From the NCBI GenBank assembly GCA_021738565.1, contig JAIPBT010000012.1:1-64000 (forward strand): a stretch of 64,000 nt of DNA. The letters run 5' to 3'. Position 1 is the first letter of the stretch. Every line of letters starts with the position of its first letter. The notes under the pieces are model-generated. The model saw only the letters and a program-made list of their open reading frames with translations. It did no database searches and was not told where the DNA came from. Positions 48,584 to 56,406 of this stretch are shown here, one piece after another. The position numbers were made by a program, and so were the translations under genes. This stretch comes from Bacteroidales bacterium. GTDB taxonomy: Bacteria > Bacteroidota > Bacteroidia > Bacteroidales > GCA-2748055.

Positions 48584-50875
48584 ATGAAAACTACAGTACT
48601 ATCAATCCTACTGTCAGCAATGACTTTAACAATTCATTCTCAACCGGGAAATAATCCAGAAAGAATGCAGCTCAACTGGAAACTTGAATATTCCCTGCCG
48701 GGATCAGAGGAGGTAAAAACCACCGGTGCCGAAGTACCGGGTGCCGTTCAACTTGATATAGCCAGTGCTGAAAAATACGGTCCGTATGCTTATGCAGAAA
48801 ACTGGAAGGATTATTTGTGGATGGAGGATGAATATTTTACCTACAGGACTGAATTTCCCGAACCAGATATTGAGAAAGGTGAAAAGCTCTATTTCATTTC
48901 AAAAGGGATCGATTATGAATTTGAAATTGCATTGAACGGAAAGGTTTTGCTGCACCAGGAAGGAATGTTCACCCCTGTGAAGATCGAACTAACCGGTCTT
49001 CTTGATAAAACAAACGAATTGAAGGTCAGTATCTTCCCGGTTCCAAAAATGCACAAGCACCCGGAGAACAGGAGCCAGGCAGCTCAGAGTGTCAAGCCTG
49101 CAGTCAGTTATTCCTGGGACTGGCATCCCCGGTTGATTCCCTCCGGGATATGGGATGACACCTACCTGGAAATTCGCCCCGGCACCCATCTGGATGATCT
49201 GTTTATGAATTATGTACTCGATGAAACCTTGTCAACTGCTTCGATCGACCTGCACATCACGGGAGAAGAGCTAAATGGGAAAATCCTGCAATGGCAGCTT
49301 ATTGATGCCAAAGGAAATATTAAAATTGACAAAGAGATCCGCCCGGGAAACAACAATGCGGTAATTGATGCTGAACTTGAAAATCCGGAGCTCTGGTGGA
49401 CCCATGACCACGGAGAACCTTACCTGTATCAATCCGTTGCAACCCTTCTTGATGATCAGGGCAACCCCATTGACAGGAAAGAGACCAGTGTTGGCTTCCG
49501 CCGTGTGAGGCTCGTGATGAGTGAAGGTGCATGGAGGGGTCCCGAAGGATTCCCGAAATCCAGGAATGTTGCTCCCGCCCAGCTCGAGCTGAACGGAAAA
49601 AGGATATTTTCCAAGGGAACCAATTGGGTGAATCCCGAGATCTTTCCTGGTATAATCACAAGGGAAAGGTATAATGAACTTACCAACCGCGCGCTTAATG
49701 CAAATTTCAATATGCTGCGCGTATGGGGAGGTGGCATTGTGAACAAACAATCATTCTATGATCTTTGCGATGAAAAGGGAATCCTCGTATGGCAGGAATT
49801 TCCACTGGCTTGCAACAACTATAAAGGCACGCCTGAATACCTGGCAGTCCTTGAACAGGAATCAGGATCCATTATCAAAAGGCTGCGCAGGCATCCCTCC
49901 CTTGCAATTTGGTCGGGAGGCAATGAACTTTTCAATTCCTGGAGCCGGATGACGGATCAGTCCCTTGCCCTGAGGCTGCTGAACAGCCAGTGCCTTGAAC
50001 TGGACCCGCACACTCCCTATATCAATACTTCACCGCTGGAGGGTATGGGCCACGGACACTATGTTTTCAGGGACATGAACACCGGTGAAGAGGTATATTC
50101 AACAATGCAGAGGGCGCATTTTACGGCCTACACAGAATTTGGTATGCCCTCTCCCAGTTCTGTGGAGGTCCTGCGGTCCATCATCCCGGAAAATGAACTC
50201 TGGCCGCCAAAACCAGGAACCTCATGGGAAAGTCATCATGCATACAAAGCCTGGGTAGGCAACACCTGGCTGATGCAGGATATGATTGAAGATTACTTTG
50301 GCCCTTCAAAGGCCCTTGAAGAACTGGTTGAAAACGGCCAATTGATACAGGTAGAGGGCTACAAAGCTATCTATGAAGAAGCAAGAAGACAAAAACCCTA
50401 CTGTGCAATGGCACTTAACTGGTGTTTCAACGAGCCATGGCCCACTGCTGCAAACAACAGCCTGATTAATTATCCGAACATCGCAAAACCTGCCCTGAAG
50501 GGGGTTGGTGATGCATGCAGACCCGTACTGGCAAGTGCAAGGATCAAAAAATTCAAATGGCGTGAAGGTGAAATCTTCGATACCGAAGTCTTCATGTTAA
50601 ATGACCGGTTTTCAGCGCTTCCCGGAGGAAAAATTAAGATCAAACTTGTTGCAGGTGAAGAAGAAGCTGTATTGATGACCTGGAACTACGGTGAAGTGCC
50701 CGCCAATGATAATCTTGCAGGTCCGACTGCAAGGGGAAAACTTCCACACTGGAAAACGGATCGTTTCAAACTGGTACTTGAAGTGAAAGACCATCCCGAA
50801 TACAATTCAGAATACCTTTTGTTGTATGAACCAAAACACAGCACCAAACAGGCCGCTGCTTTAATGAATCAATAG
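48584..50875 (+). CDS. GH2 beta-mannosidase-like enzyme
   Basis: 763 aa, exported (signal peptide ending 'LTIHSQ'). Features resemble the beta-mannosidase branch of GH2: N-terminal 'VPGAVQLDI' and 'YFTYRTEF', then 'SWDWHPRLIPSGIWDD', a pattern common in mannosidases, and the barrel with 'FSKGTNWVNPEIFP', 'LRVWGGGIV', 'IWSGGNELFNSW' near residue 446 (acid/base Glu) and 'AYTEFGMPS' near 517 (nucleophile). The C-terminal beta domain is normal. It should release mannose, or a related sugar, from beta-linked oligosaccharides in the periplasm. Gene and neighbours show no shared operon. Confidence 0.88.
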   Translation: MKTTVLSILLSAMTLTIHSQPGNNPERMQLNWKLEYSLPGSEEVKTTGAEVPGAVQLDIASAEKYGPYAYAENWKDYLWMEDEYFTYRTEFPEPDIEKGEKLYFISKGIDYEFEIALNGKVLLHQEGMFTPVKIELTGLLDKTNELKVSIFPVPKMHKHPENRSQAAQSVKPAVSYSWDWHPRLIPSGIWDDTYLEIRPGTHLDDLFMNYVLDETLSTASIDLHITGEELNGKILQWQLIDAKGNIKIDKEIRPGNNNAVIDAELENPELWWTHDHGEPYLYQSVATLLDDQGNPIDRKETSVGFRRVRLVMSEGAWRGPEGFPKSRNVAPAQLELNGKRIFSKGTNWVNPEIFPGIITRERYNELTNRALNANFNMLRVWGGGIVNKQSFYDLCDEKGILVWQEFPLACNNYKGTPEYLAVLEQESGSIIKRLRRHPSLAIWSGGNELFNSWSRMTDQSLALRLLNSQCLELDPHTPYINTSPLEGMGHGHYVFRDMNTGEEVYSTMQRAHFTAYTEFGMPSPSSVEVLRSIIPENELWPPKPGTSWESHHAYKAWVGNTWLMQDMIEDYFGPSKALEELVENGQLIQVEGYKAIYEEARRQKPYCAMALNWCFNEPWPTAANNSLINYPNIAKPALKGVGDACRPVLASARIKKFKWREGEIFDTEVFMLNDRFSALPGGKIKIKLVAGEEEAVLMTWNYGEVPANDNLAGPTARGKLPHWKTDRFKLVLEVKDHPEYNSEYLLLYEPKHSTKQAAALMNQ

Positions 50876-50984
50876 GTTTCAAACACCGGTCCCGGTATTG
50901 AAGCAAAATCTGTACAGGTACCAGGCAGACAGGCAAAAAAAGCAAATAAAAGTCGCAATTAGTAAAAAATAGTGGTTTAACCAG

Positions 50985-52478
50985 TTACCATCTTTTAAAG
51001 ATGTTTCTCTTGCGACGGGTTTTATTTTCCATCCATGCACATTTACCCGATAGCATGGTATTCCTGTTGCGATGAACCTTCCCGGGTTTTAATGGACAAC
51101 CAAGCATGAAATTCATCCCAAACCTTATATTTACTGTTCTGACGTCCAGTGGTTTAAATAGTCCATACACATTATCAGAGACCGCATATACCTGAAAATT
51201 ATCACCCGTATATGCCAACCCCGCACCAAAATTCATAATGGTATTGTTCAGGTGTGAAAGGCTGACGCTCGCCCTGAAATGTTTGCGGATAACGGCATTC
51301 AGGGAAGCTGTCAATGAACTGCTGATTCTCCTGTTAACAAGCACGTTCCGGTTCACGAGTCCAAGCGTAATATCCCTGCTCCACCTGATCTCCGCTCCAA
51401 GAAAAACCTGAAGGGGCAGCGGGGCAAAATAGGATTCCTGTGTCACACCGTATTTGATATCGTTCATGATCGAATCTGTCAGGTCCCTGAAATATGCTGC
51501 TGTCGAAAAGTCCGTACCCTCGGAGGCTCCTGCATAGAAAAAATCCACTTCACTCCCCACATTGTATGTATCATGGGTGTACCTGACAACTCCAAGGTCG
51601 AGAATGCTGGCAGAAAGAGAGATCTCGTCGCTGAATTCGCTGATGATCCCAAAATCTGCTGCAACACCTACGTTGCGCGGATTCATCAGCAAAGAAAAAT
51701 AGTTCAGCTCCTGGAAGCTAATGCTCCGAATCAGACTGTCACCTCCCTGTTCAATTACAATAGGCAACGAACTGTTCAATTGTACATTTCCAGCTACAGT
51801 AAGATCAAACCTGACCGGGTCGGTTCCAAGCAATACACGGGAGGAACCGGTATTGATATTTGCCTTCCCGAACAGCAGTTTGGCACGTACCCCTGCACGT
51901 GTATATTTATCAAGAAAAAATGCATATCCTGCACTGTATTCACGGTAATAGGAAGCATTGACCCTTGTATTGTCAAATCTTTGCGGATCACCCACATATT
52001 CAGGATAGTTTCCGTACAATAACAATCCTGCCAGTTTCTTAGAGAACGAATTATACGTGCTGAATTTATCGGCCACAGAAAACGTAAAATACCTGTCACC
52101 CATCCTGTATCCCAGTGAAACAGGGTAAGCTATTGCTTCTGCGAAAATGCCGTTCTTGCGATCAAGGAAATCATACACCTTGTCCAGCTCAAGCATGCTC
52201 TCATTGGCTATGTCATTGAAAGTAAATGAAGTATTTGAATAATTAAAGTGCAGTGTATTCAAAACGGGTATCCCGACGAAATATTTACAACGGAGCTGGA
52301 CTGCCGGGTTCAGCTGGTTCGACTGCGGAACGGAATGCATCAGGAACAGGGTGTTGCTTTGCTGGGCCGGTGCAACCATGGCTGCAGTCAACAGCATAAG
52401 CATATACAGAAATCCTGAGACCTTTTTCGCGGGGATCCTGAATTTCAAGGGACAATATGTGTTAAAACAGGTTCGCAA
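50985..52478 (-). CDS. DUF5723-type outer-membrane beta-barrel protein
   Basis: About 470-497 aa. The track start is a TTG (52478); an ATG at 52403 would leave only a stub of the signal peptide ('MLMLLTAAMVAPAQQ'), so the true start is uncertain and lies probably between the two. The mature part starts 'SNTLFLMHSVPQSNQLNPAVQ', the PorP/SprF/DUF5723 hallmark (M-x-x-x-P-Q-S-x-x-x-N-P). It then shows alternating barrel strands to 'VRTNIRFG-NFML'-like ends, plus a basic tail 'ENKTRRKRNIFKRW'. The role is unknown; relatives of this fold assist T9SS or gliding. It follows the 216-aa lipoprotein gene by 38 bases. Confidence 0.75.
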   Translation of the reverse strand: MRTCFNTYCPLKFRIPAKKVSGFLYMLMLLTAAMVAPAQQSNTLFLMHSVPQSNQLNPAVQLRCKYFVGIPVLNTLHFNYSNTSFTFNDIANESMLELDKVYDFLDRKNGIFAEAIAYPVSLGYRMGDRYFTFSVADKFSTYNSFSKKLAGLLLYGNYPEYVGDPQRFDNTRVNASYYREYSAGYAFFLDKYTRAGVRAKLLFGKANINTGSSRVLLGTDPVRFDLTVAGNVQLNSSLPIVIEQGGDSLIRSISFQELNYFSLLMNPRNVGVAADFGIISEFSDEISLSASILDLGVVRYTHDTYNVGSEVDFFYAGASEGTDFSTAAYFRDLTDSIMNDIKYGVTQESYFAPLPLQVFLGAEIRWSRDITLGLVNRNVLVNRRISSSLTASLNAVIRKHFRASVSLSHLNNTIMNFGAGLAYTGDNFQVYAVSDNVYGLFKPLDVRTVNIRFGMNFMLGCPLKPGKVHRNRNTMLSGKCAWMENKTRRKRNIFKRW

Positions 52479-52516
52479 AAATGTATTTCCTTTTTTAAGT
52501 ACCCGTCCTGTTGAAA

Positions 52517-53164
52517 CTAAAGATCGGATTTGATGCCAAGTACTGCACCAATTTGTACGATAAAAATATATTCAGGAAAATAGGCTACACTGCTCATCCT
52601 TCCTTTGAACCTGAAATACTTTGCCTGCAGCAGGATGTCAAGTCTCTCCGCATCAAAATATACCTCTTTCATGGTATGTTCATAGCGAGCAGTTTCACCC
52701 CCCGACAGCAGCTCGCCTCTTTCCATGACCATAAGCGGATTGAAAAGGGAATCAATGACTGTACCATATTCATCCTCTACGTATCCCTGTATCTCTGCCT
52801 CAATCGGAAAACCATTGTATGTATTGAAACGCAATATTGCCATATTGATCTCCTCCCGCTTGCCGAGCACCTCTTCAAAATCAAAATCTATTCCGCCTGA
52901 CATAGGGATGCTGTCAAGCAAATCCCAGTAAGGCCTTCCACTGACCGGATCTATCTCAAGCAATAACGTATCAAATCCAGATGGAATTCTTAATCCGAAT
53001 TCAACTTCCCCGATTGGAAATGCAAGGAACGGTTCCCAGTTGTACTGGGTTGGAAATACCTCCGGAAAATCCCTTTTGCAACTTTGCAGGCCAAACAAAA
53101 GTATCACAGGAAGCAACACAACGCTTCTGGCCAATGGATATGTATGGAAAATGTTTCTGATCAT
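52517..53164 (-). CDS. hypothetical lipoprotein
   Basis: The ATG at 53164 gives 215 aa with lipobox 'LLFGLQSCKRD'. The mature part is beta-rich ('LAFPIGEVEFGLRIPSGFDTL', 'MAILRFNTYNGFPIEAEIQGYV'), resembling the all-beta modules of the LEA/immunoglobulin type that are found in gliding-associated lipoproteins, but no family is recognised. It is encoded directly upstream of the DUF5723 barrel gene, so the two products may form a barrel/lipoprotein pair at the outer membrane. Confidence 0.65.
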   Translation of the reverse strand: MIRNIFHTYPLARSVVLLPVILLFGLQSCKRDFPEVFPTQYNWEPFLAFPIGEVEFGLRIPSGFDTLLLEIDPVSGRPYWDLLDSIPMSGGIDFDFEEVLGKREEINMAILRFNTYNGFPIEAEIQGYVEDEYGTVIDSLFNPLMVMERGELLSGGETARYEHTMKEVYFDAERLDILLQAKYFRFKGRMSSVAYFPEYIFIVQIGAVLGIKSDL

Positions 53165-53284
53165 CAAGCACGGTTAAATAATATAAGTTTTCTTTCTGAC
53201 ACTATATAACACACAATTAATAAAAACGTTGTAATGAGTTCAAATAACATGCCAGATGATCAGCATGCGCAGCAAATGATTAAA

Positions 53285-53322
53285 TATATTGACCTGGCCT
53301 TTGGCCTTTAGCACCTGGCCCT
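53285..53322. repeat. short GGCCAGGT-type repeat after the macroglobulin-like gene
   Basis: On the minus strand 'GGCCAGGT' occurs twice ('GGGCCAGGTGCTAAAGGCC' then 'AAAGGCCAGGTC'), overlapping 'GGCC..GGCC' self-complementary pairs. A related 'GGCACCTGGCCC' stretch occurs at the end of the S9 peptidase gene near 46371. It could be an intergenic repeat or a weak hairpin; no T-run follows. Confidence 0.4.
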
Positions 53323-53324
53323 TT

Positions 53325-55439
53325 TTATTTCACGGCAATCTTTTTGCTGAATGCCACCGGGTAGGTGCCAATCATACCCTGTACTGTAACCTTGTAAGTA
53401 CCGGGCATATCAGATGTATAGAATTCAAATGAAGATCTGCCATTATCCTCCAATAGCAGATCAGGATTCCAGTACAATAGCCTTCGATGGTCAGTAAGCA
53501 CCGATGTAGCATCACTTTCAATACTGTAATCGGGATAACCCGGAAGGTATTTCCCGTATGAATCGGTTACAACCTTGTCCCTCGGTGTTTCATCAGACAA
53601 TCTCGATTCTGAGCCATATCCTATCATGGTAATCTCGATGATGCCAACAACATTCAGACCTGTGTACTGGTGAATATCACCGGGGTCCGTTGATACAAAA
53701 ATCGATTCAACCTGTGCGGGTGGTATGGTTCTCAGGATGGAAGCATCCTCCCCCATTTGCTGGTTGTCTATAACAATGAGTGCTCCCTGCTGGAAATTTA
53801 TGGAATTGGTCGTTCCTGCAAATATGATCTTGTTCCCGTCCATCGTGAAAGGCTTGATGGTACGTACCACATCAAGTACAGAAATGCCGCTTTCAAGCTG
53901 TTTTTTGTAATTGAGTTCTTCAGCGTCAGGATGTCTTTTGTCTTTTATCCCAAGTGAAAAATCCTTCATTTTAGGAGCATTGAAGTAAGATGGGAAGAAA
54001 TCACTGTGCATGAATTCTCCCGCAAGATCTTCTGATTCGCCTGAAATGGCAGCTTCCTTGCTGCCCAGGATAAAATCCCACGTATAACCGTTCCTGTCGC
54101 ATGCATTGATCATCCTGTTGAGCCTCTCACTGCTTCCGGAAGAACCACGAATCTCTGCAAGTTTATATTTGACTTCCTGCTGAAGGTCTGCGCCAATCAG
54201 AAGGTAATCATCCACGGGAATTGCCGGTCCTGCAGACAGTTCCTCCGGGACCACCGAAACAGAAAGCCTTGAACCAGATGGAATATTTTTGAAGTAATTG
54301 GTATCCAGCATGACATCAACCCGGACCGGTTGCCTTTTCCTGTACGATTCCGCTTCAGTATGAACCGATACTGAAGGTTTGTCCTCCCGCTCTAAAAAGA
54401 TCATTTTCTCTCCAAGAAGTTGTCCTTCAATATCAAACAATGCAACCTGCAGGATCCCTGATGGAATGTTCCCAACGGGGAGTGTCAGTTCACGGGTCTG
54501 CGATAATTTTCCCGGTGCAGACCAATACAACAGTCCCTTTCTGAACAAGGCGACAACAACCTGTTTGTTCTCATCAATGCCTGAACCGGAAAAACGGGTT
54601 TTCATTGCGATCCGCCTGTCGGATATCCTGTCAAGCTCAATCTGAACTGCATTGTTTTCCTGCTTTTCACTGGCTATATCCGGTACTTTTTCCGTAGGAA
54701 TGAGTATGCGAAAAGACTGCCCTTCCCGGCGCTTCTGCGCAGAAATTTCCACTACAAGATTGCCTTCCGGTGCTCCGGGAACAGATGAGTTCATGATATA
54801 TGTTCCATCTTTGCCTGTTTTGCCTTTCCCTGAATCAATCGTCTGCTCTCCATTTATAATTTTATAACCGATCTTTACATTGGATACAGGACGTGACCTG
54901 TACCCGAAAAATTGCAGCTTTAGTTCAAAATCATCCCCGGCATCATACAACTCCCTTTCTAGTTGATAATCTGCCATTAACTGGTTCTCAGGATCAGTGA
55001 TGATCAATTCCTTATTGAACACCTTGTTCGCCGTAATGACATCACCATTCATCACGTAACAGACCAGCTGGTATTTTCCCTGGTCCATATCTTCAGGCAA
55101 CCTGAAACTTCCATCCGAAAAACCATGGATGACCTCAAAGGAGGCACTGAGTACCTCTGCTCCCTGACCGTTGATCAACATCAATGTCAATGTTCCTGAC
55201 CGGTCGGAAGGACGAAGGTTGGCAGCATCGGTTACAGAAGCGCTGAACAATATGTAATCTCCGGAAAAATAGACAGATCGATCGGTATGAACAAAAACAT
55301 TGTCATGTGCCCTGCTCATAAAATAGACATTGATCCTGTCCACCATATCGTTCACAAAATCATCGCTTGTCTGACTGTGAGCATGCCTGGTCAAAAACAA
55401 GCCTGCTGATATCATCGTAATGAAAATCAATTTATTCAT
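53325..55439 (-). CDS. secreted macroglobulin-like/TonB-plug-like beta protein
   Basis: The ATG at 55439 gives 704 aa with a signal peptide ending 'TRHAHSQ'. The first part is an MG2-like (alpha-2-macroglobulin) strand module: 'NVFVHTDRSVYFSGDYILFSA' and 'GKYQLVCYVMNGDVI'. Further Ig-like domains follow. Near residue 530-620 'ISVLDVVRTIKPFTMDGNKIIF' and 'ALIVIDNQQM' recall the TonB receptor plug domain, and the end 'SSFEFYTSDMPGTYKVTVQGM' is again MG-like. This architecture is widespread in Bacteroidota as exported proteins of unknown role. It stands 160 bases upstream of the lipoprotein gene. Confidence 0.7.
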   Translation of the reverse strand: MNKLIFITMISAGLFLTRHAHSQTSDDFVNDMVDRINVYFMSRAHDNVFVHTDRSVYFSGDYILFSASVTDAANLRPSDRSGTLTLMLINGQGAEVLSASFEVIHGFSDGSFRLPEDMDQGKYQLVCYVMNGDVITANKVFNKELIITDPENQLMADYQLERELYDAGDDFELKLQFFGYRSRPVSNVKIGYKIINGEQTIDSGKGKTGKDGTYIMNSSVPGAPEGNLVVEISAQKRREGQSFRILIPTEKVPDIASEKQENNAVQIELDRISDRRIAMKTRFSGSGIDENKQVVVALFRKGLLYWSAPGKLSQTRELTLPVGNIPSGILQVALFDIEGQLLGEKMIFLEREDKPSVSVHTEAESYRKRQPVRVDVMLDTNYFKNIPSGSRLSVSVVPEELSAGPAIPVDDYLLIGADLQQEVKYKLAEIRGSSGSSERLNRMINACDRNGYTWDFILGSKEAAISGESEDLAGEFMHSDFFPSYFNAPKMKDFSLGIKDKRHPDAEELNYKKQLESGISVLDVVRTIKPFTMDGNKIIFAGTTNSINFQQGALIVIDNQQMGEDASILRTIPPAQVESIFVSTDPGDIHQYTGLNVVGIIEITMIGYGSESRLSDETPRDKVVTDSYGKYLPGYPDYSIESDATSVLTDHRRLLYWNPDLLLEDNGRSSFEFYTSDMPGTYKVTVQGMIGTYPVAFSKKIAVK

Positions 55440-55722
55440 CAGGTTCCTGGTTAATTTCAACACGCAATTTACGGTTAATTATAAGATTTCTGAAATATCA
55501 ACAACGAATACAGGGAATTGGTTGACAGATTGAAAATTATTAAAATGACCATGAAATTCAAAACATACCGAATGCAATGCAAAAATAAAACTAGCTTAGA
55601 ATAATTCTAAATATATAGAATTATGATTAATCGATTATTTATAATCTATTTTTATTATATATTTACTTTCTATTTTTTTATAATATTTTATCTAATAATA
55701 ATTTTTCGTTAATCATCATATT
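55440..55722. other. AT-rich divergent promoter region
   Basis: A 283-base spacer between the divergent macroglobulin-like gene and the SatD-like gene, becoming extremely AT-rich from about 55580 to 55720. It contains the near-palindrome TTAGAAT-A-ATTCTAA at 55596-55610, and 'TAGAATTAT' soon after (55616), which resembles its right half. No ORF is credible. Confidence 0.5.
55596..55610. promoter_or_regulatory. candidate operator: 7-bp arm palindrome TTAGAAT-A-ATTCTAA
   Basis: An odd-length palindrome with 7-base arms about 113 bases upstream of the SatD-like gene. A single half-site-like 'AGAATTA' lies a few bases further on. In such AT-rich DNA the match could be chance, but its place between divergent genes fits an autoregulatory site. 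Confidence 0.25.
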
Positions 55723-56406
55723 ATGCCAGATAAAATTTATGCCGTAATAGCGGGTGAACTGGCTGAAACCAGGAAGTTGCCTCAGGATCATCTTGGCAGG
55801 ATCCCGGATATCATCAGGGCCTCTTTCCGCGATGTTACAATGCGGCAAAGAAATCTGCAAAAAATAGATTATGAGATCATCAGGCTGGATGAATTTCTAT
55901 CCATTACGAACAATCCGGCGACATCTCTGCAAGCGATGATCATGCTTGCCAGTGACTTCAGGTTGCGCGCTTACAGGGAACTCAACATTAGAGCAGACCT
56001 CCGGTTGTCATTCGGAATCGCACCTGCAGAATTATTGCAGGAGGCATTGCGGGAGTCAGATGGGACTGCTTTCAGGATTGCTGCTGATGAATTGAGGAAA
56101 ATGAAAAGAAACCAGAGGCTCAGCATCAAGACTTTGAATGATGATTTGAATGCTGAATTTCAGGTTGCATGCGGTTTTATGGATTCCGTTATTCATGACT
56201 GGTCGGATGAGCAGGCTGAAGCTTTGTTCCTGAGTTTATCGGGGGAAAATCAGAACCAGATCAGCGAAGAATTAGGGATCTCACAGCCGGCAGTGAACCG
56301 GAGATTGAAGGCAGCACATGCTGAGTCGATAGAAAAGTTTATTGCACGTTTTGAATCATTGTTATCTAAAAACGGAGATCTATGGTCAAACCAATACACT
56401 GGATAA
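55723..56406 (+). CDS. SatD-like regulatory protein with C-terminal helix-turn-helix
   Basis: 227 aa, cytoplasmic. The N-terminal part matches the SatD family: 'YAVIAGELAETRKL' (where others have 'AVITGD'), 'DYEIIRLDEFLSITNNP', 'ADLRLSFGIA' and 'ESDGTAFRIAADELRKMKR..LSIKT'. The C-terminal 55 residues form a sigma-70-region-4/LuxR-like helix-turn-helix, 'NQISEELGISQPAVNRRLKAA'. SatD proteins are poorly understood; the HTH suggests DNA binding. The ATG follows the AT-rich region, and the last 25 bases overlap the start of the GH2 gene, so the two products are made together and the regulator may control the GH2 transcript and itself. Confidence 0.75.
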   Translation: MPDKIYAVIAGELAETRKLPQDHLGRIPDIIRASFRDVTMRQRNLQKIDYEIIRLDEFLSITNNPATSLQAMIMLASDFRLRAYRELNIRADLRLSFGIAPAELLQEALRESDGTAFRIAADELRKMKRNQRLSIKTLNDDLNAEFQVACGFMDSVIHDWSDEQAEALFLSLSGENQNQISEELGISQPAVNRRLKAAHAESIEKFIARFESLLSKNGDLWSNQYTG

